A DNA stretch of 64,000 nt. Origin: JAYSYM01 sp964543475. GTDB lineage: Bacteria; Bdellovibrionota; Bdellovibrionia; Bdellovibrionales; JAMPXM01. The stretch lies in NCBI GenBank assembly GCA_964543475.1, contig CAZIYJ010000002.1:186001-250000 (forward strand), read 5' to 3'. Both the position numbers and the translations under genes were made by a program. Under the pieces are notes generated by a model. The model saw nothing but the letters and a program-made list of their open reading frames with translations, had not been told where the DNA came from and did not search any database. How positions within the stretch are numbered: position 1 is the first letter of the stretch; each line of letters opens with the position of its first letter. Positions 25,107 through 33,904 of this stretch are shown here, piece after piece.

Positions 25107-28103
25107 TTGGATCCGATTCAATCTCAAATTAAATCTAAAGGTGAAACTATTTTTGCGCTCATGGAGGGCGAATCAAAATCAATCTTCAACAAAGATTGGT
25201 GGTATGGCCGAATCATGGAATGGAGTATGAAGAACGAACATTTCAAAACGCAAATGTTTCGCTTCGTCGACGTTCTTCCTTACTTAAATTCTGGTTCTGA
25301 AGTTGCTCGTCACTTAAAAGAATATTTTGCCGAAAGCGGCGATGAACTACCAAGTGTTTTCAACTTTGGTGTCGGCCTCGGGTCTCTGGCTCCTGGCTTG
25401 ATGGCCGGAGCAGTTCGCAAAAACGTTACACAAATGGCAAAGATGTTCATCAGCGGAGAAACACCTGACGAATCTCTTTCAGTACTTAAGAAACAACGCA
25501 AAAACAAAATCGGCTTTACCGTCGATCTACTTGGCGAAGCATGTCTCAGCGAGCAAGAAGCTGCAGATTATCAATCACGCTATCTTGAATTGATCGACTG
25601 GCTTGCAAAAGATGCTGCGTCTTGGGAACACATTCCGTTGATTGACGAAGATCAAAATGGCCCGATTCCTCGCGTGAATGTTTCAGTAAAACTTAGCTCT
25701 CTCTATTCACAAATTGATTTAAAAGATTGGGACAATAGCAAGACTGTCGTTAAAGAACGAATTCGTGCGATTCTCCGTCAAGGAATGTTGCGCGGCTGTT
25801 TCATCAATTTAGACATGGAACAATACGAACTTAAAGATTTCACCGTTGAAGTCTTTAAAGATCTTATGATGGAGCAAGAGTTCAAAACTTACCCGCACTT
25901 TGGCTGCGTGATTCAGGCTTATTTAACTGATTCGCATAAAGACATTAAAGATTTGTGTGTTTTCGCTAAGGCTCGCGGAGTTCCATTCACTGTCCGACTC
26001 GTAAAAGGTGCGTACTGGGATTTTGAAACTGTCCATGCGGCTCAGACTGGTTGGCCAGTTCCGGTTTACACAAACAAACGTGCGACCGATGCGAACTACG
26101 AAGAGTGTGCGCTGACACTCCTGCAAAATCATCCTCACATTCGTGTTGCACTTGGTTCGCATAACGTTCGGTCAATTGCTGCATGCTTAGTTCACGCAGA
26201 GCGCATGGGAATTGATCCACGCGCACTCGAAGTACAAATGCTTTACGGCATGGCTGACGCGATCAAAGGCGCCATGGTGAAAATGAATATTCGCGTTCGT
26301 GAATACGCTCCCGTGGGCGAACTTATTCCCGGAATGGCTTATCTTGTTCGCCGCTTACTTGAGAACACGTCAAACGAATCATTCTTAAAATCAAAATTTG
26401 CTGACAATGTGAGTACAGAAACTTTACTTCAAGATCCGAAAATGCAAATTGGATCTGCGCCTGCGGCTTCCCCTGCTCCCAAGCCTATGTCTTCGGCGAA
26501 ACTTGCGGCTCTGCCACCATTCGTAAACGACTCACTGATCGACTTTGCAATCGCATCGAATCGCGAAAAAGTTATTTCAGCGATGAAGTCGATGAAGCTT
26601 GCCGGAGATTACGCAAACGTCGTCGGAGGCAAAGATCTTCCAACTGCACGCTGGATCGAAAGTCGCAATCCATCGCACCCATCGCAAGTTGTTGGACGTG
26701 CTGCTGCTGCCAACACTGAGCAAGCACTATCAGCACTTAAGACTGCGCATGAGGCATTTGGATCTTGGAAGAACACATCATCTGAAAGTCGCGCGGCACT
26801 ACTTGATAAAGTTGCCGATATATTTCAGCGCGATCGCTTCGATATTATTGCTCTCGAAATTGCCGAAGCAGGAAAACAATGGGAAGAAGCTGATGCCGAC
26901 GTTGGCGAAGCTATCGATTTCTGCCGCTACTACGCGCGCGAGATTCGCAGACTCAGTGACCCGCAGCGAGTTGGTGGAGTACCTGGCGAAGTAAGTATGT
27001 ATATGTATCAACCACGCGGCGTGAGCGTTGTTATTGCGCCTTGGAACTTCCCGCTCGCTATTCTTTGTGGAATGGTTGTCGCAAGCGTTGGAACTGGTAA
27101 CACATGTATTATCAAACCCGCAGAACAGACTCCGCTCATTGGTGCTTACTTAATGAAAGCACTCAAAGAAGCTGGCTGCCCTGCCGGTGTCGCAAATCTT
27201 CTCAATGGTTACGGCGAAGAGATTGGTGACACACTTACTGGTGATCCTCGCACAGCGATCATTGGATTTACTGGCTCGAAAGCCGTTGGGCTTCATATTT
27301 GGTCGAAGGCAGCCATTCATCAGCCCGGCCAAAAGCACATGAAAAAAGTGATTTGCGAAATGGGTGGCAAGAACGCCATCATCATCGATACCGATGCCGA
27401 TCTTGACGAAGCAATTAGCGGCGTTCTTTATTCGGCGTTTGGTTACCAAGGGCAAAAGTGTTCTGCTGCAAGCCGAGTGATCGTACTTGATGAAATTTAT
27501 GATCGCTTCATTGGACGATTGCTCGATGCCGCTCGCAGCATGAAAATCGCTTACGCTGAAGAGCCAGCAAGCTTTGTCGGCCCTGTGATCGATGAAGAAG
27601 CTCAACAACGTATTTTGAAAATGATCGAGGCTGGCAAGGGCGAGGCAAAGCTTGCATTCCAGGGGCAAGTTCCAGAAGAAGGGTATTTTGTTCCACCAAC
27701 TATCTTTACTGATGCAAAACCAAATTCGCGCATCGCTCAAGACGAAATCTTTGGACCAGTAATGGCAGTGATTAGAGCGAAGAATCTTGATGAAGCATTA
27801 GAAATTGCAAACGGAACTGAATACGCCCTCACCGGCGGAATCTACTCGCGTTCACCTGCTAATATTGAGCGAGTGAAAAAAGAGTTCTCGGTCGGAAATT
27901 TGTACATCAATCGTGGAATCACCGGCGCAATGGTCGATCGACACCCGTTCGGCGGATTTAATATGTCGGGCGCTGGGAGTAAGACTGGTGGACCGGACTA
28001 CCTTCTAAACTTCTTAGAGCCTCGCGTGGTAACCGAGAATACACTTCGTCGAGGGTTTGCTCCAAATGAGGTTGAAACTTCTTCCGCAACGCTAGTCCAA
28101 TAA
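25107..28103 (+). CDS. putA: Bifunctional PutA: proline dehydrogenase and P5C dehydrogenase
   Basis: This two-domain enzyme oxidises proline to glutamate: the FAD-dependent proline dehydrogenase (about 80-440) makes pyrroline-5-carboxylate, and the NAD-dependent aldehyde dehydrogenase domain (about 490-980) finishes. Seen: PRODH barrel segments VKLSSLYSQID, RLVKGAYWDFE and MLYGMADAIK; ALDH motifs APWNFPLAILCG, Glu751 in VICEMGGKNA and catalytic Cys785 in GYQGQKCSAASR; EIFGPVMAVI. At 998 residues it lacks the N-terminal ribbon-helix-helix repressor domain of enteric PutA, so it should be enzymatic only. The start is TTG, supported by AAGGAG at nine bases. The last 146 bases overlap the convergent rhomboid gene. 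Confidence 0.96.
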   Translation: MDPIQSQIKSKGETIFALMEGESKSIFNKDWWYGRIMEWSMKNEHFKTQMFRFVDVLPYLNSGSEVARHLKEYFAESGDELPSVFNFGVGLGSLAPGLMAGAVRKNVTQMAKMFISGETPDESLSVLKKQRKNKIGFTVDLLGEACLSEQEAADYQSRYLELIDWLAKDAASWEHIPLIDEDQNGPIPRVNVSVKLSSLYSQIDLKDWDNSKTVVKERIRAILRQGMLRGCFINLDMEQYELKDFTVEVFKDLMMEQEFKTYPHFGCVIQAYLTDSHKDIKDLCVFAKARGVPFTVRLVKGAYWDFETVHAAQTGWPVPVYTNKRATDANYEECALTLLQNHPHIRVALGSHNVRSIAACLVHAERMGIDPRALEVQMLYGMADAIKGAMVKMNIRVREYAPVGELIPGMAYLVRRLLENTSNESFLKSKFADNVSTETLLQDPKMQIGSAPAASPAPKPMSSAKLAALPPFVNDSLIDFAIASNREKVISAMKSMKLAGDYANVVGGKDLPTARWIESRNPSHPSQVVGRAAAANTEQALSALKTAHEAFGSWKNTSSESRAALLDKVADIFQRDRFDIIALEIAEAGKQWEEADADVGEAIDFCRYYAREIRRLSDPQRVGGVPGEVSMYMYQPRGVSVVIAPWNFPLAILCGMVVASVGTGNTCIIKPAEQTPLIGAYLMKALKEAGCPAGVANLLNGYGEEIGDTLTGDPRTAIIGFTGSKAVGLHIWSKAAIHQPGQKHMKKVICEMGGKNAIIIDTDADLDEAISGVLYSAFGYQGQKCSAASRVIVLDEIYDRFIGRLLDAARSMKIAYAEEPASFVGPVIDEEAQQRILKMIEAGKGEAKLAFQGQVPEEGYFVPPTIFTDAKPNSRIAQDEIFGPVMAVIRAKNLDEALEIANGTEYALTGGIYSRSPANIERVKKEFSVGNLYINRGITGAMVDRHPFGGFNMSGAGSKTGGPDYLLNFLEPRVVTENTLRRGFAPNEVETSSATLVQ

Positions 28104-28992
28104 CAGCTCCTGCAACTGCACCGCCTAAATGGGCGGTGTAAGCCACTGAGTGAAAATCTTTTACCGATGAAAGATATCCGCTTACATCTGGTAAAACGTA
28201 AACAACAACTAGAACCCAGGTCGGCAATAAGACAAATCCAAAGTAATTTCTAATTGGCAAAAGCCAATAGAAAAACGGCAATCGATATCCCCAACTGATA
28301 GTCACTACTACGCCGATAAGGCCGGTAATCGCGCCGCTCGCACCAATTAAAGGAGACGATGAGTAACCACTCACGGCTGCAAATCCAAGTGCTGCGACAA
28401 TCCCTGAAGAAAGATAGACAAGCAGAGTCCTAAGACTCCCTAAAACTGATTCAACGAAAATTCCGAATATCAAAAGGAAAAGCATATTCCAAAAAAGATG
28501 CCCTGAATCTGAGTGTGCAAATTGATAGAGAAGCATCATTTCAAATGAGTGCTGGCTATCGGTTAGCCCCATAAAATAAGACGGATGCACGGCCTGAAGA
28601 GAAAGAAGTTTTTTAAATTTTTCTTTCCAATATTTGAATGCGACCAAGTCTCCCTTTGGAGCAATACTAAGTGCGCTTCGCATGAACTCATTATTTCGAA
28701 GTGCCAAGTTGCCCATGGCGATCAATGACTCTTCATCACCTAACAGAGATTCCTGTGAAAGCTTCGAAAGAATTGGCGTAAACTTTTTTGGCTGCGCCTT
28801 TATTTCTTGAGCAAATAAGATGCCCTGAGTTTTCATAAATTCGCTATTATCAAGAATCGCATCGATTGAAACTTGAGTTCTATCACTCACCGCGTATGAA
28901 ACACCAAAGATGAAGACATTGAGTAATAGCAGCAGAAAAATGACTGGTGCTTTTTTCGGTGAGGCTAATCCCCTCAGAAAAGGAAAGATCAT
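27958..28992 (-). CDS. Rhomboid-family intramembrane serine protease
   Basis: Rhomboids cut membrane proteins within or near transmembrane helices. The 344-residue protein has an N-terminal hydrophobic helix (about 15-35), a long soluble insertion (about 40-150), then the rhomboid core of about six helices. The catalytic Ser is in LIGASGAITGL and the His in YTAHLGGAVAGAVIG; HSDSGHLFWNMLFLLIFG gives the loop and helix 2 His/Asn. The C-terminal cytoplasmic tail of about 45 residues is encoded opposite the end of putA, a 146-base antisense overlap. Its start overlaps the RDD gene stop by four bases (ATGA), so both are coupled. Confidence 0.9.
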   Translation of the reverse strand: MIFPFLRGLASPKKAPVIFLLLLLNVFIFGVSYAVSDRTQVSIDAILDNSEFMKTQGILFAQEIKAQPKKFTPILSKLSQESLLGDEESLIAMGNLALRNNEFMRSALSIAPKGDLVAFKYWKEKFKKLLSLQAVHPSYFMGLTDSQHSFEMMLLYQFAHSDSGHLFWNMLFLLIFGIFVESVLGSLRTLLVYLSSGIVAALGFAAVSGYSSSPLIGASGAITGLIGVVVTISWGYRLPFFYWLLPIRNYFGFVLLPTWVLVVVYVLPDVSGYLSSVKDFHSVAYTAHLGGAVAGAVIGLALRKKFQPHLEQTLDEVYSRLPREALRSLEGSPVHQSYSQRPTY

Positions 28993-30950
28993 AATCCACC
29001 AACTGAAGGATCGTTTACCGCAGTCGAATCGAGTAACTCAACAATTTTTTCGAATTGAGTTTTGCTCGCAGAAGCTGGGGCACGATCAGACTCTTCAATC
29101 TTTGGCTGATCAAGTTCAGCAAGAAGATCACGAGCTTCTTGGACTTGATCAGATTCGTAAGCAGCAATAACTAAATTTTTCTGCAACGCTGTCGAGTTAA
29201 TTCCAGCGACTTTAAGTTGTCGCCCAACTTCAAGAGCCCGAGCAAAATCACTTCTTTGCAAATAGGCTTTATGCAGCTGCCAGCCCAGATAGCGCCAACC
29301 TACTGATGTCTTTTCGAGTTCTGACCAATCAGAGCTAACCGTCTCAAGATCAGTTTTAGCGTTAGCATTCTCAAGTAAGAGCGCAGCGGCTTCTGCTCGG
29401 ATGTCCAAAAAGTCTTCTTGTTTTGCAAGAGAACTTAATAACTTTGTTGCGGACTTTGTTTTTCCTTCTGCCATTAGCTTCGAGGCCTCAATTAAATCTC
29501 GCCCCGGAGCAATTTCAACTTGTGCAAGAAACTTTTTGTAAAGTTCTGGCTGATCTTCGCAACGGACAGCTCGCGCAATCGCAAGAACTGTCGATGGATT
29601 CTCGAATGATAATTCACGCTCAGCTTTAAAGGCCGACGTAAACTCAAGAAGCTTTCCGCAAGAAAAATGTTGATCGCATGAAAGCTGCGTTTGAGCTAAA
29701 CATGTTTCTCGTGCAAACGAGATTCGCTCTTCACGATTTAACCCATCAATCGAAGCCAAAAAATCAGAGCGAATATCAGTCTCATATTTTAAATCAAGCT
29801 TTGCTTGCAAACGCTTTGTTGCAAAGTAGTAAGCGAGATCCATATGAGGGGCTGGCGTATCAAGCAAAGCTAGCGCCTGTGCCGCAAATCCTCTTTCAAG
29901 ATTTAACTTCACGGCCCAGATTCTAAAGTAAGTCGGACTTGATTCAGCGGTCGCGGCTGGTAGGGCCACAGGCTTGTCACCTGAAGCTTGAACCGCCTCT
30001 AGTAACTCACACTGAGCCGTCTGCTGCTCAGATTCACAAACCTTGTCCATGTAATCGCTGAACTGTTCTTCGTCTTCACGTTTGAGAAGCGCCTTCGCTA
30101 AATATGAAAGCTCAAGGTATTTTTCTTCGAGAAAGTTCGTCGTAGCCTCAGCATCAAGGCAGTCATCTTCAATTCGCTCGCCAGCATGAAGCGCTAATGC
30201 GATCTCCATGCGATTCGGAGCGTGCTCTTCAGTCCCTAACCACTCACCGACGGCTGATGTGACTTGCTCACAACGCTGAGATGATGAAGTAGTTTCGATT
30301 GCAATGACTTCTGCAATATCTTTGTTTTCATAAACGTAAGCCTGAACAAATACCGAACCAAGCAGAATCGAGAAAGTAATGACTGCAGCGTTAAGGCCAT
30401 TGATCATTGAGCTTTCTACTAGCCCCGGAGAAGCAGCAGCTCGCGATTGATCATTCACAACAGTTAGCGTATCAGCGACTCGGTCATGCATTGGTCGACG
30501 ATGTGAATTTGAGAAAACCGCAAGCCACGGAATACCTAAGCTACAAAGACTAAAGATCCAGAAGACAGAGCGGATAAATGCTGCAAAGTAAGTGGGACGC
30601 TGTTTATCCCAAATGTTGATAACTCGAAGCCCAAGGAATCGCTTTCCAGGTGTCACACCGAAGGCGCCAATGAAGAAGGTCTGATACGCGATAAGAAGAG
30701 CACAAGCGATCGCTGCGCCGCCCATCCCGATCAAAAGCAGCTGCTGATGGTCTTCGGCGATTTGCGCAAGCAGCGCTTCTTTTTTCAGAGGAGCAAGCAC
30801 GAGAGTAACTAGAGGCAAGAACAGAACTAAATCGGCCATGAAGGCCGCTAGTCGATCAACCGGTGATGCAATAAATGCTGAAGCACTTACGTCATTTGAT
30901 TTGTTGAAATTTGATTGACCCGAAGAGCGGTCGACATCGTCAGAGACCAT
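28989..30950 (-). CDS. RDD-family membrane protein with long helical-repeat region
   Basis: A 653-residue inner-membrane protein. The N-terminal RDD domain (about 28-165) has ASPVDRLAAFMADLVLF (the Arg-Asp-Leu start), two hydrophobic helices, FGVTPGKRFLGLRVIN and RRPMHDRVADTLTVV, the standard signature. A further transmembrane helix follows (about 180-205), and then about 440 soluble residues of Ala/Leu/Glu-rich helical pairs (TPR/Sel1-like), with several scattered cysteines. RDD proteins are usually transporters or membrane scaffolds; the long repeat region points to protein-protein contacts in the periplasm. It is coupled to the rhomboid gene by a four-base overlap. Confidence 0.85.
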   Translation of the reverse strand: MVSDDVDRSSGQSNFNKSNDVSASAFIASPVDRLAAFMADLVLFLPLVTLVLAPLKKEALLAQIAEDHQQLLLIGMGGAAIACALLIAYQTFFIGAFGVTPGKRFLGLRVINIWDKQRPTYFAAFIRSVFWIFSLCSLGIPWLAVFSNSHRRPMHDRVADTLTVVNDQSRAAASPGLVESSMINGLNAAVITFSILLGSVFVQAYVYENKDIAEVIAIETTSSSQRCEQVTSAVGEWLGTEEHAPNRMEIALALHAGERIEDDCLDAEATTNFLEEKYLELSYLAKALLKREDEEQFSDYMDKVCESEQQTAQCELLEAVQASGDKPVALPAATAESSPTYFRIWAVKLNLERGFAAQALALLDTPAPHMDLAYYFATKRLQAKLDLKYETDIRSDFLASIDGLNREERISFARETCLAQTQLSCDQHFSCGKLLEFTSAFKAERELSFENPSTVLAIARAVRCEDQPELYKKFLAQVEIAPGRDLIEASKLMAEGKTKSATKLLSSLAKQEDFLDIRAEAAALLLENANAKTDLETVSSDWSELEKTSVGWRYLGWQLHKAYLQRSDFARALEVGRQLKVAGINSTALQKNLVIAAYESDQVQEARDLLAELDQPKIEESDRAPASASKTQFEKIVELLDSTAVNDPSVGGL

Positions 30951-30983
30951 GTCGACTTATCGGATTTTGCGGCTATAAATTCA

Positions 30984-31637
30984 TTAGTTTGAGGCTAGAC
31001 GAGAGTCTAGATAACGCATCGACAGAACTCGATTCGTTAGATCCAAACGGAACTCTACAGAGCCAACAAATAGGCCCTTGGCATCTACTAACTTGTAGCG
31101 CTCAAACGTCTGCTGAGCTTCGTTCGTCACTTCCATGCGCTCGACTGTTTCAAAGCGTACAGGAAGAACTGAGCGATAAGATTTTAAGAACGCGGCTCGG
31201 TCTACAACGATAATTGGCTGTTGATCTGACTGAGGTTCAGCAAATGAGAACTCTTGTACTTTTCCGTTTTCAAAACGAACTGCGTACTTACCCTCAAGGG
31301 CACCAAAAGTGAATTGTTCAGTCGAAGAAGGTGCACGACCGAAGGCAGCTTCGTGCTTCAACGATGTGACAGCAAGCTTCTCAGCTAAGCGATCTTCCCA
31401 TGCCGTCGTTCCAGTTTGCACACTCGCAACACCACGCCCTGAAGCCGTCTCACTTTGAGACTCAGCAGAAAGCAAATTGGTATTAGCTACTGTAGCTAAA
31501 ATCAGAACTGATAAGAGTGATGTTGAAATGACAAGCTTCACATTCTCTAGATCGGCTTTTGCCTTCAGAGATTTGAGCTTATCTGTGTCAATATTCTGCG
31601 CACGTCGTAACTCAAGATCGATTACATTGTCTTTCAT
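30984..31637 (-). CDS. Membrane-anchored protein of unknown function
   Basis: From the ATG at 31637 (GGGAAG just upstream) this is 217 residues: a charged N-terminus of about 35 residues, one transmembrane helix (LVISTSLLSVLILATVANTN), a Ser/Gly/Thr linker and a mixed alpha/beta periplasmic domain of about 130 residues. The longer start at 31649 would have its Shine-Dalgarno touching the codon. It is 33 bases upstream of the RDD gene on the same strand and so is probably the first gene of the RDD-rhomboid unit. Two palindromes precede it. No family recognised. Confidence 0.78.
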   Translation of the reverse strand: MKDNVIDLELRRAQNIDTDKLKSLKAKADLENVKLVISTSLLSVLILATVANTNLLSAESQSETASGRGVASVQTGTTAWEDRLAEKLAVTSLKHEAAFGRAPSSTEQFTFGALEGKYAVRFENGKVQEFSFAEPQSDQQPIIVVDRAAFLKSYRSVLPVRFETVERMEVTNEAQQTFERYKLVDAKGLFVGSVEFRLDLTNRVLSMRYLDSRLASN

Positions 31638-31713
31638 ATAACTTCCCATCCCCTGTGATCTGACAGAGCTAGATGATGCAGTCTATGTGCCGGGTGTGTG
31701 GGTCTTACAATCG

Positions 31714-31728
31714 AGCTAACTGTTAGCT
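31714..31728. promoter_or_regulatory. Palindrome AGCTAAC-T-GTTAGCT
   Basis: A perfect 15-base inverted repeat lies 77 bases upstream of the membrane-anchored protein gene (start 31637). On the minus strand TTGACA (31742-31737) and a nearby GATAAT precede it, so the palindrome falls in the core promoter or just downstream, fitting an operator. Confidence 0.45.
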
Positions 31729-31771
31729 AATTATCACGTGTCAACGAACGCGACAGAATGCTCTAAACAAA

Positions 31772-31784
31772 TCTCATTTTGAGA
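31772..31784. promoter_or_regulatory. Palindrome TCTCA-TTT-TGAGA (shared operator candidate)
   Basis: This is the same TCTCA-N3-TGAGA pattern as at 16550 and 33719. It lies about 135 bases upstream of the gene starting at 31637 and 26 bases beyond the S41 protease stop, a good position for an activator or distal operator. A GCCC-GAA-GGGC hairpin followed by TTCTTTTT on the plus strand (about 31791-31810) adjoins it. Confidence 0.55.
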
Positions 31785-31809
31785 CAATAGGCCCGAAGGG
31801 CTTCTTTTT

Positions 31810-33063
31810 CTAAAAGCTAGATAACGCTGTCGCTACCCAGTTATCTTGCCCGCGACGAGCTGACTTCAAATCATAAAACAATAAACGTGTTGGAGTAATT
31901 CCCTCAGCCTCGAGTTCGACTCCGTCGATCGTGGTGAATCCGGCGATTGGAACAGATAAAGAATAACCGCCAAACCCCAGCTGACCAAGATCAAACCAGC
32001 GTGCAACGACGACTTCACCAGCCGTTGGTACTCCCCAAACTTTCGAGTTAGCGCGGCCAGAAACTGCGTGAGCAAAAATTTCTCCGGTCGATGCAGTTTC
32101 GACATCTACTAAAACAGTGACTCGCGCATTTGTGCAGCCATAACCTTCAAAAGTTTTAAGCAGCAAACTTGATTCCGACTCAAGCTGATCAATTTGAATT
32201 CGGGACTCTAAATCGTCAGGTAAGCTACTCTTCACTTCAGAAGTGTTTTTCCCGTCGGTGATTTTTGCTGACACTATTCCGACTGAAGTTGGCTGACACA
32301 TAAACGGAGAGAGAGCTCGAAGCATTGATACAAAATTTCCCCCAGCATTCTCTCGCAGATCAACAATTAGATTCTCTGCCGAAGTAAGCTCTTTAACCAC
32401 CTCTGCCCATTTAGTTTTTTCGAAATACTGTGGCAAAAAACTCTGAATCTTTAGCAACCCAGTTGTCGGCGACAACTTAACGAAAGTGGGTGAAAGATCT
32501 TCGACTAGTTCGCGAGCAAGCAGCACAACCTCAAGCTCTTCAAATTCCTCAGCCTTATCTGATTTAAATCGGCGAATATCTAATTTTCCAGACCTAAACC
32601 GAATGTCATAAGCTGATCGCGGAGACTCATTGTTCACTTTGGTGATCTCATCGCCAATTTGAATCTCAAACTCAGAGGCCGAGCTTCCCGGAACGATCGC
32701 GTAGATTATAAATGCGCCATCGACTGACCGAACTCTTAATCCATTGTCGATAGCTTTGTTGTCCCACATCTCATCTGATTTCTCGGGAGTGTAGATACTG
32801 AGGTGAGAGATTCCTACCTGCTCGAGCTCTGAATTTAGCAGCGCAATTGCATCTTGCTTCGATGAACCAATTGAAACATCTAAAGCGATCTCTTTGCATG
32901 CTTCTCGCCAGAGATCGAGATCCGAACTTTTTTTGTAGTACGCTTCGTGGATGATATCGCAAGTCCAGCGAACACTGTTCTGTAAGTTCGCTTGGAACGC
33001 CCAGGCCGATGCAAGAACTGCAATCCCCAATAATACAAATGCTGCCGCAAAGATGCTTCTCAT
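31810..33063 (-). CDS. S41-family (tail-specific) serine protease, exported
   Basis: From the ATG at 33063 the 417-residue protein starts with a signal or anchor helix (MRSIFAAAFVLLGIAVLASAWAF). A PDZ-like domain follows (about 110-190; SEFEIQIGDEITKVNNES), then the S41 fold with LIVDLRENAGGNFVSML and the nucleophile Ser in VETASTGEIFAHAVSG. The usual lysine region reads GVPTAGEVV, so the general base is altered or belongs to the Ser/His/Glu-type S41B group. Frames starting further upstream run through the terminator at 33129-33160, which excludes them. The protein is probably periplasmic. It lies between the Fis-type regulator and the RDD unit. Confidence 0.83.
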   Translation of the reverse strand: MRSIFAAAFVLLGIAVLASAWAFQANLQNSVRWTCDIIHEAYYKKSSDLDLWREACKEIALDVSIGSSKQDAIALLNSELEQVGISHLSIYTPEKSDEMWDNKAIDNGLRVRSVDGAFIIYAIVPGSSASEFEIQIGDEITKVNNESPRSAYDIRFRSGKLDIRRFKSDKAEEFEELEVVLLARELVEDLSPTFVKLSPTTGLLKIQSFLPQYFEKTKWAEVVKELTSAENLIVDLRENAGGNFVSMLRALSPFMCQPTSVGIVSAKITDGKNTSEVKSSLPDDLESRIQIDQLESESSLLLKTFEGYGCTNARVTVLVDVETASTGEIFAHAVSGRANSKVWGVPTAGEVVVARWFDLGQLGFGGYSLSVPIAGFTTIDGVELEAEGITPTRLLFYDLKSARRGQDNWVATALSSF

Positions 33064-33128
33064 ACCCAAATGGTAGTTTATACTAGCGGGTGTCTCAAGC
33101 TTCAAAGCAGCCGAGCACCTGCGCCGCC

Positions 33129-33160
33129 AAAAAAAAGAGGCTGGCATCGAGCCAACCTCT
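33129..33160 (-). terminator. Intrinsic terminator after the Fis-type regulator gene
   Basis: On the minus strand GAGGTTGGC-TCGAT-GCCAGCCTC forms a nine-pair stem (one G-T wobble) followed by eight T residues. It lies about 30 bases past the stop at 33188, so the S41 gene downstream needs its own promoter or readthrough. Confidence 0.9.
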
Positions 33161-33187
33161 CTTAAATTTAAAATTTTGAAAAATGGA

Positions 33188-33595
33188 TCAAGCGGCTTTT
33201 TTCTTACGAGCAGCTGATGGATCGATATTGTACTGCTTTACTTTGCGGTAAAGAGTTGCGCGGCCGATACCTAATGCCTTCGCAGCTTCAGTGAGGTTAC
33301 CTTTGAAAGCCGCAATTGCGTTTTCAATAGCTACGCTCTCAAGTTGGTTGATTGTTGCAACACCACGCTTTTCAACGCCACCGTTGAAAGTGCCTGGGAA
33401 TTGCAATACTTTTGCTCCACCTTCAACGCCATGGCCACCTACAAGTGCCGGAGTTTCAGATTTCGAAGCGTTTAGAGTTTCCCATTGTTCTGGCGTCACA
33501 ACTTGGCAAGTAAAGCCGTTTTGTCCGCAGAACGATTGGGTCTTCGCAATTACTGATTGATCATCACTAACCACGATCACAGAAGAACGTACCAT
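33188..33595 (-). CDS. Fis-type helix-turn-helix regulator
   Basis: A 135-residue DNA-binding protein. Residues about 85-130 form the Fis/NtrC-type HTH: LESVAIENAIAAFKGN, LTEAAKALGIGRATLYRKVKQY. The N-terminus (SSVIVVSDDQSVIAKTQSF) looks like the first strand and helix of a receiver fold, too short to be a working receiver. It lacks the sigma54-activation AAA+ domain, so it resembles the detached DNA-binding part of an NtrC-type protein, possibly a repressor or architectural regulator. GGAGGT lies seven bases before the ATG. Its own promoter region holds at least two TCTCA-N3-TGAGA palindromes, suggesting autoregulation. Confidence 0.85.
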   Translation of the reverse strand: MVRSSVIVVSDDQSVIAKTQSFCGQNGFTCQVVTPEQWETLNASKSETPALVGGHGVEGGAKVLQFPGTFNGGVEKRGVATINQLESVAIENAIAAFKGNLTEAAKALGIGRATLYRKVKQYNIDPSAARKKKAA

Positions 33596-33782
33596 ATTAA
33601 GACCTCCAGAAGAGTTGTCGCATACGTTGTGTATCCCTCATATAATCCAATGAAGGCGTTATGCGACTCACAATAAACCTATCGGTGCGTCACTCTGAGA
33701 TCATGAGGCAATAATTTCCTCATTTTGAGATTTCTGGTCTAAGTACCTGAGACACCTAAGATTCTCATTTTGGGACAAACGG
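33596..33782. promoter_or_regulatory. Regulatory region with clustered TCTCA/TGAGA sites
   Basis: Upstream of the Fis-type gene the plus strand shows CTCATTTTGAGA at 33719-33730 (one mismatch to the full palindrome), TCTCATTTTGGGA at 33763-33775 (one mismatch), a GAGACA half-site in CCTGAGACAC at 33746-33755, and TCTGAGATCATGAGG at about 33694. The N3 spacing equals that at 16550 and 31772. Two to four sites in 90 bases suggest cooperative binding. A promoter is not obvious. Confidence 0.55.
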
Positions 33783-33830
33783 AAAAAGCCCACGAACTCA
33801 ACTTCTCTTTTATGTTGAAATTCGCAGGCT
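33783..33830 (-). terminator. Intrinsic terminator after the 45-residue membrane peptide gene
   Basis: On the minus strand GCCTGCGAATTTCAAC pairs imperfectly with GTTGAGTTCGTGGGC across a short A-rich loop, followed by TTTTTCC. It ends the transcript of the gene stopping at 33905. Confidence 0.75.
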
Positions 33831-33904
33831 CAATTTTAGATGAGATTAGTTACGACGGGTTACAACCAGATGCTCTATATATAAAGCTCTCACAGTTTCG
33901 GCGA

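Noticed and set aside
27150..27740. 196-codon minus-strand frame opposite putA
   Set aside because: It lies opposite the aldehyde dehydrogenase motifs of putA, which are intact. Shadow frame produced by codon bias.
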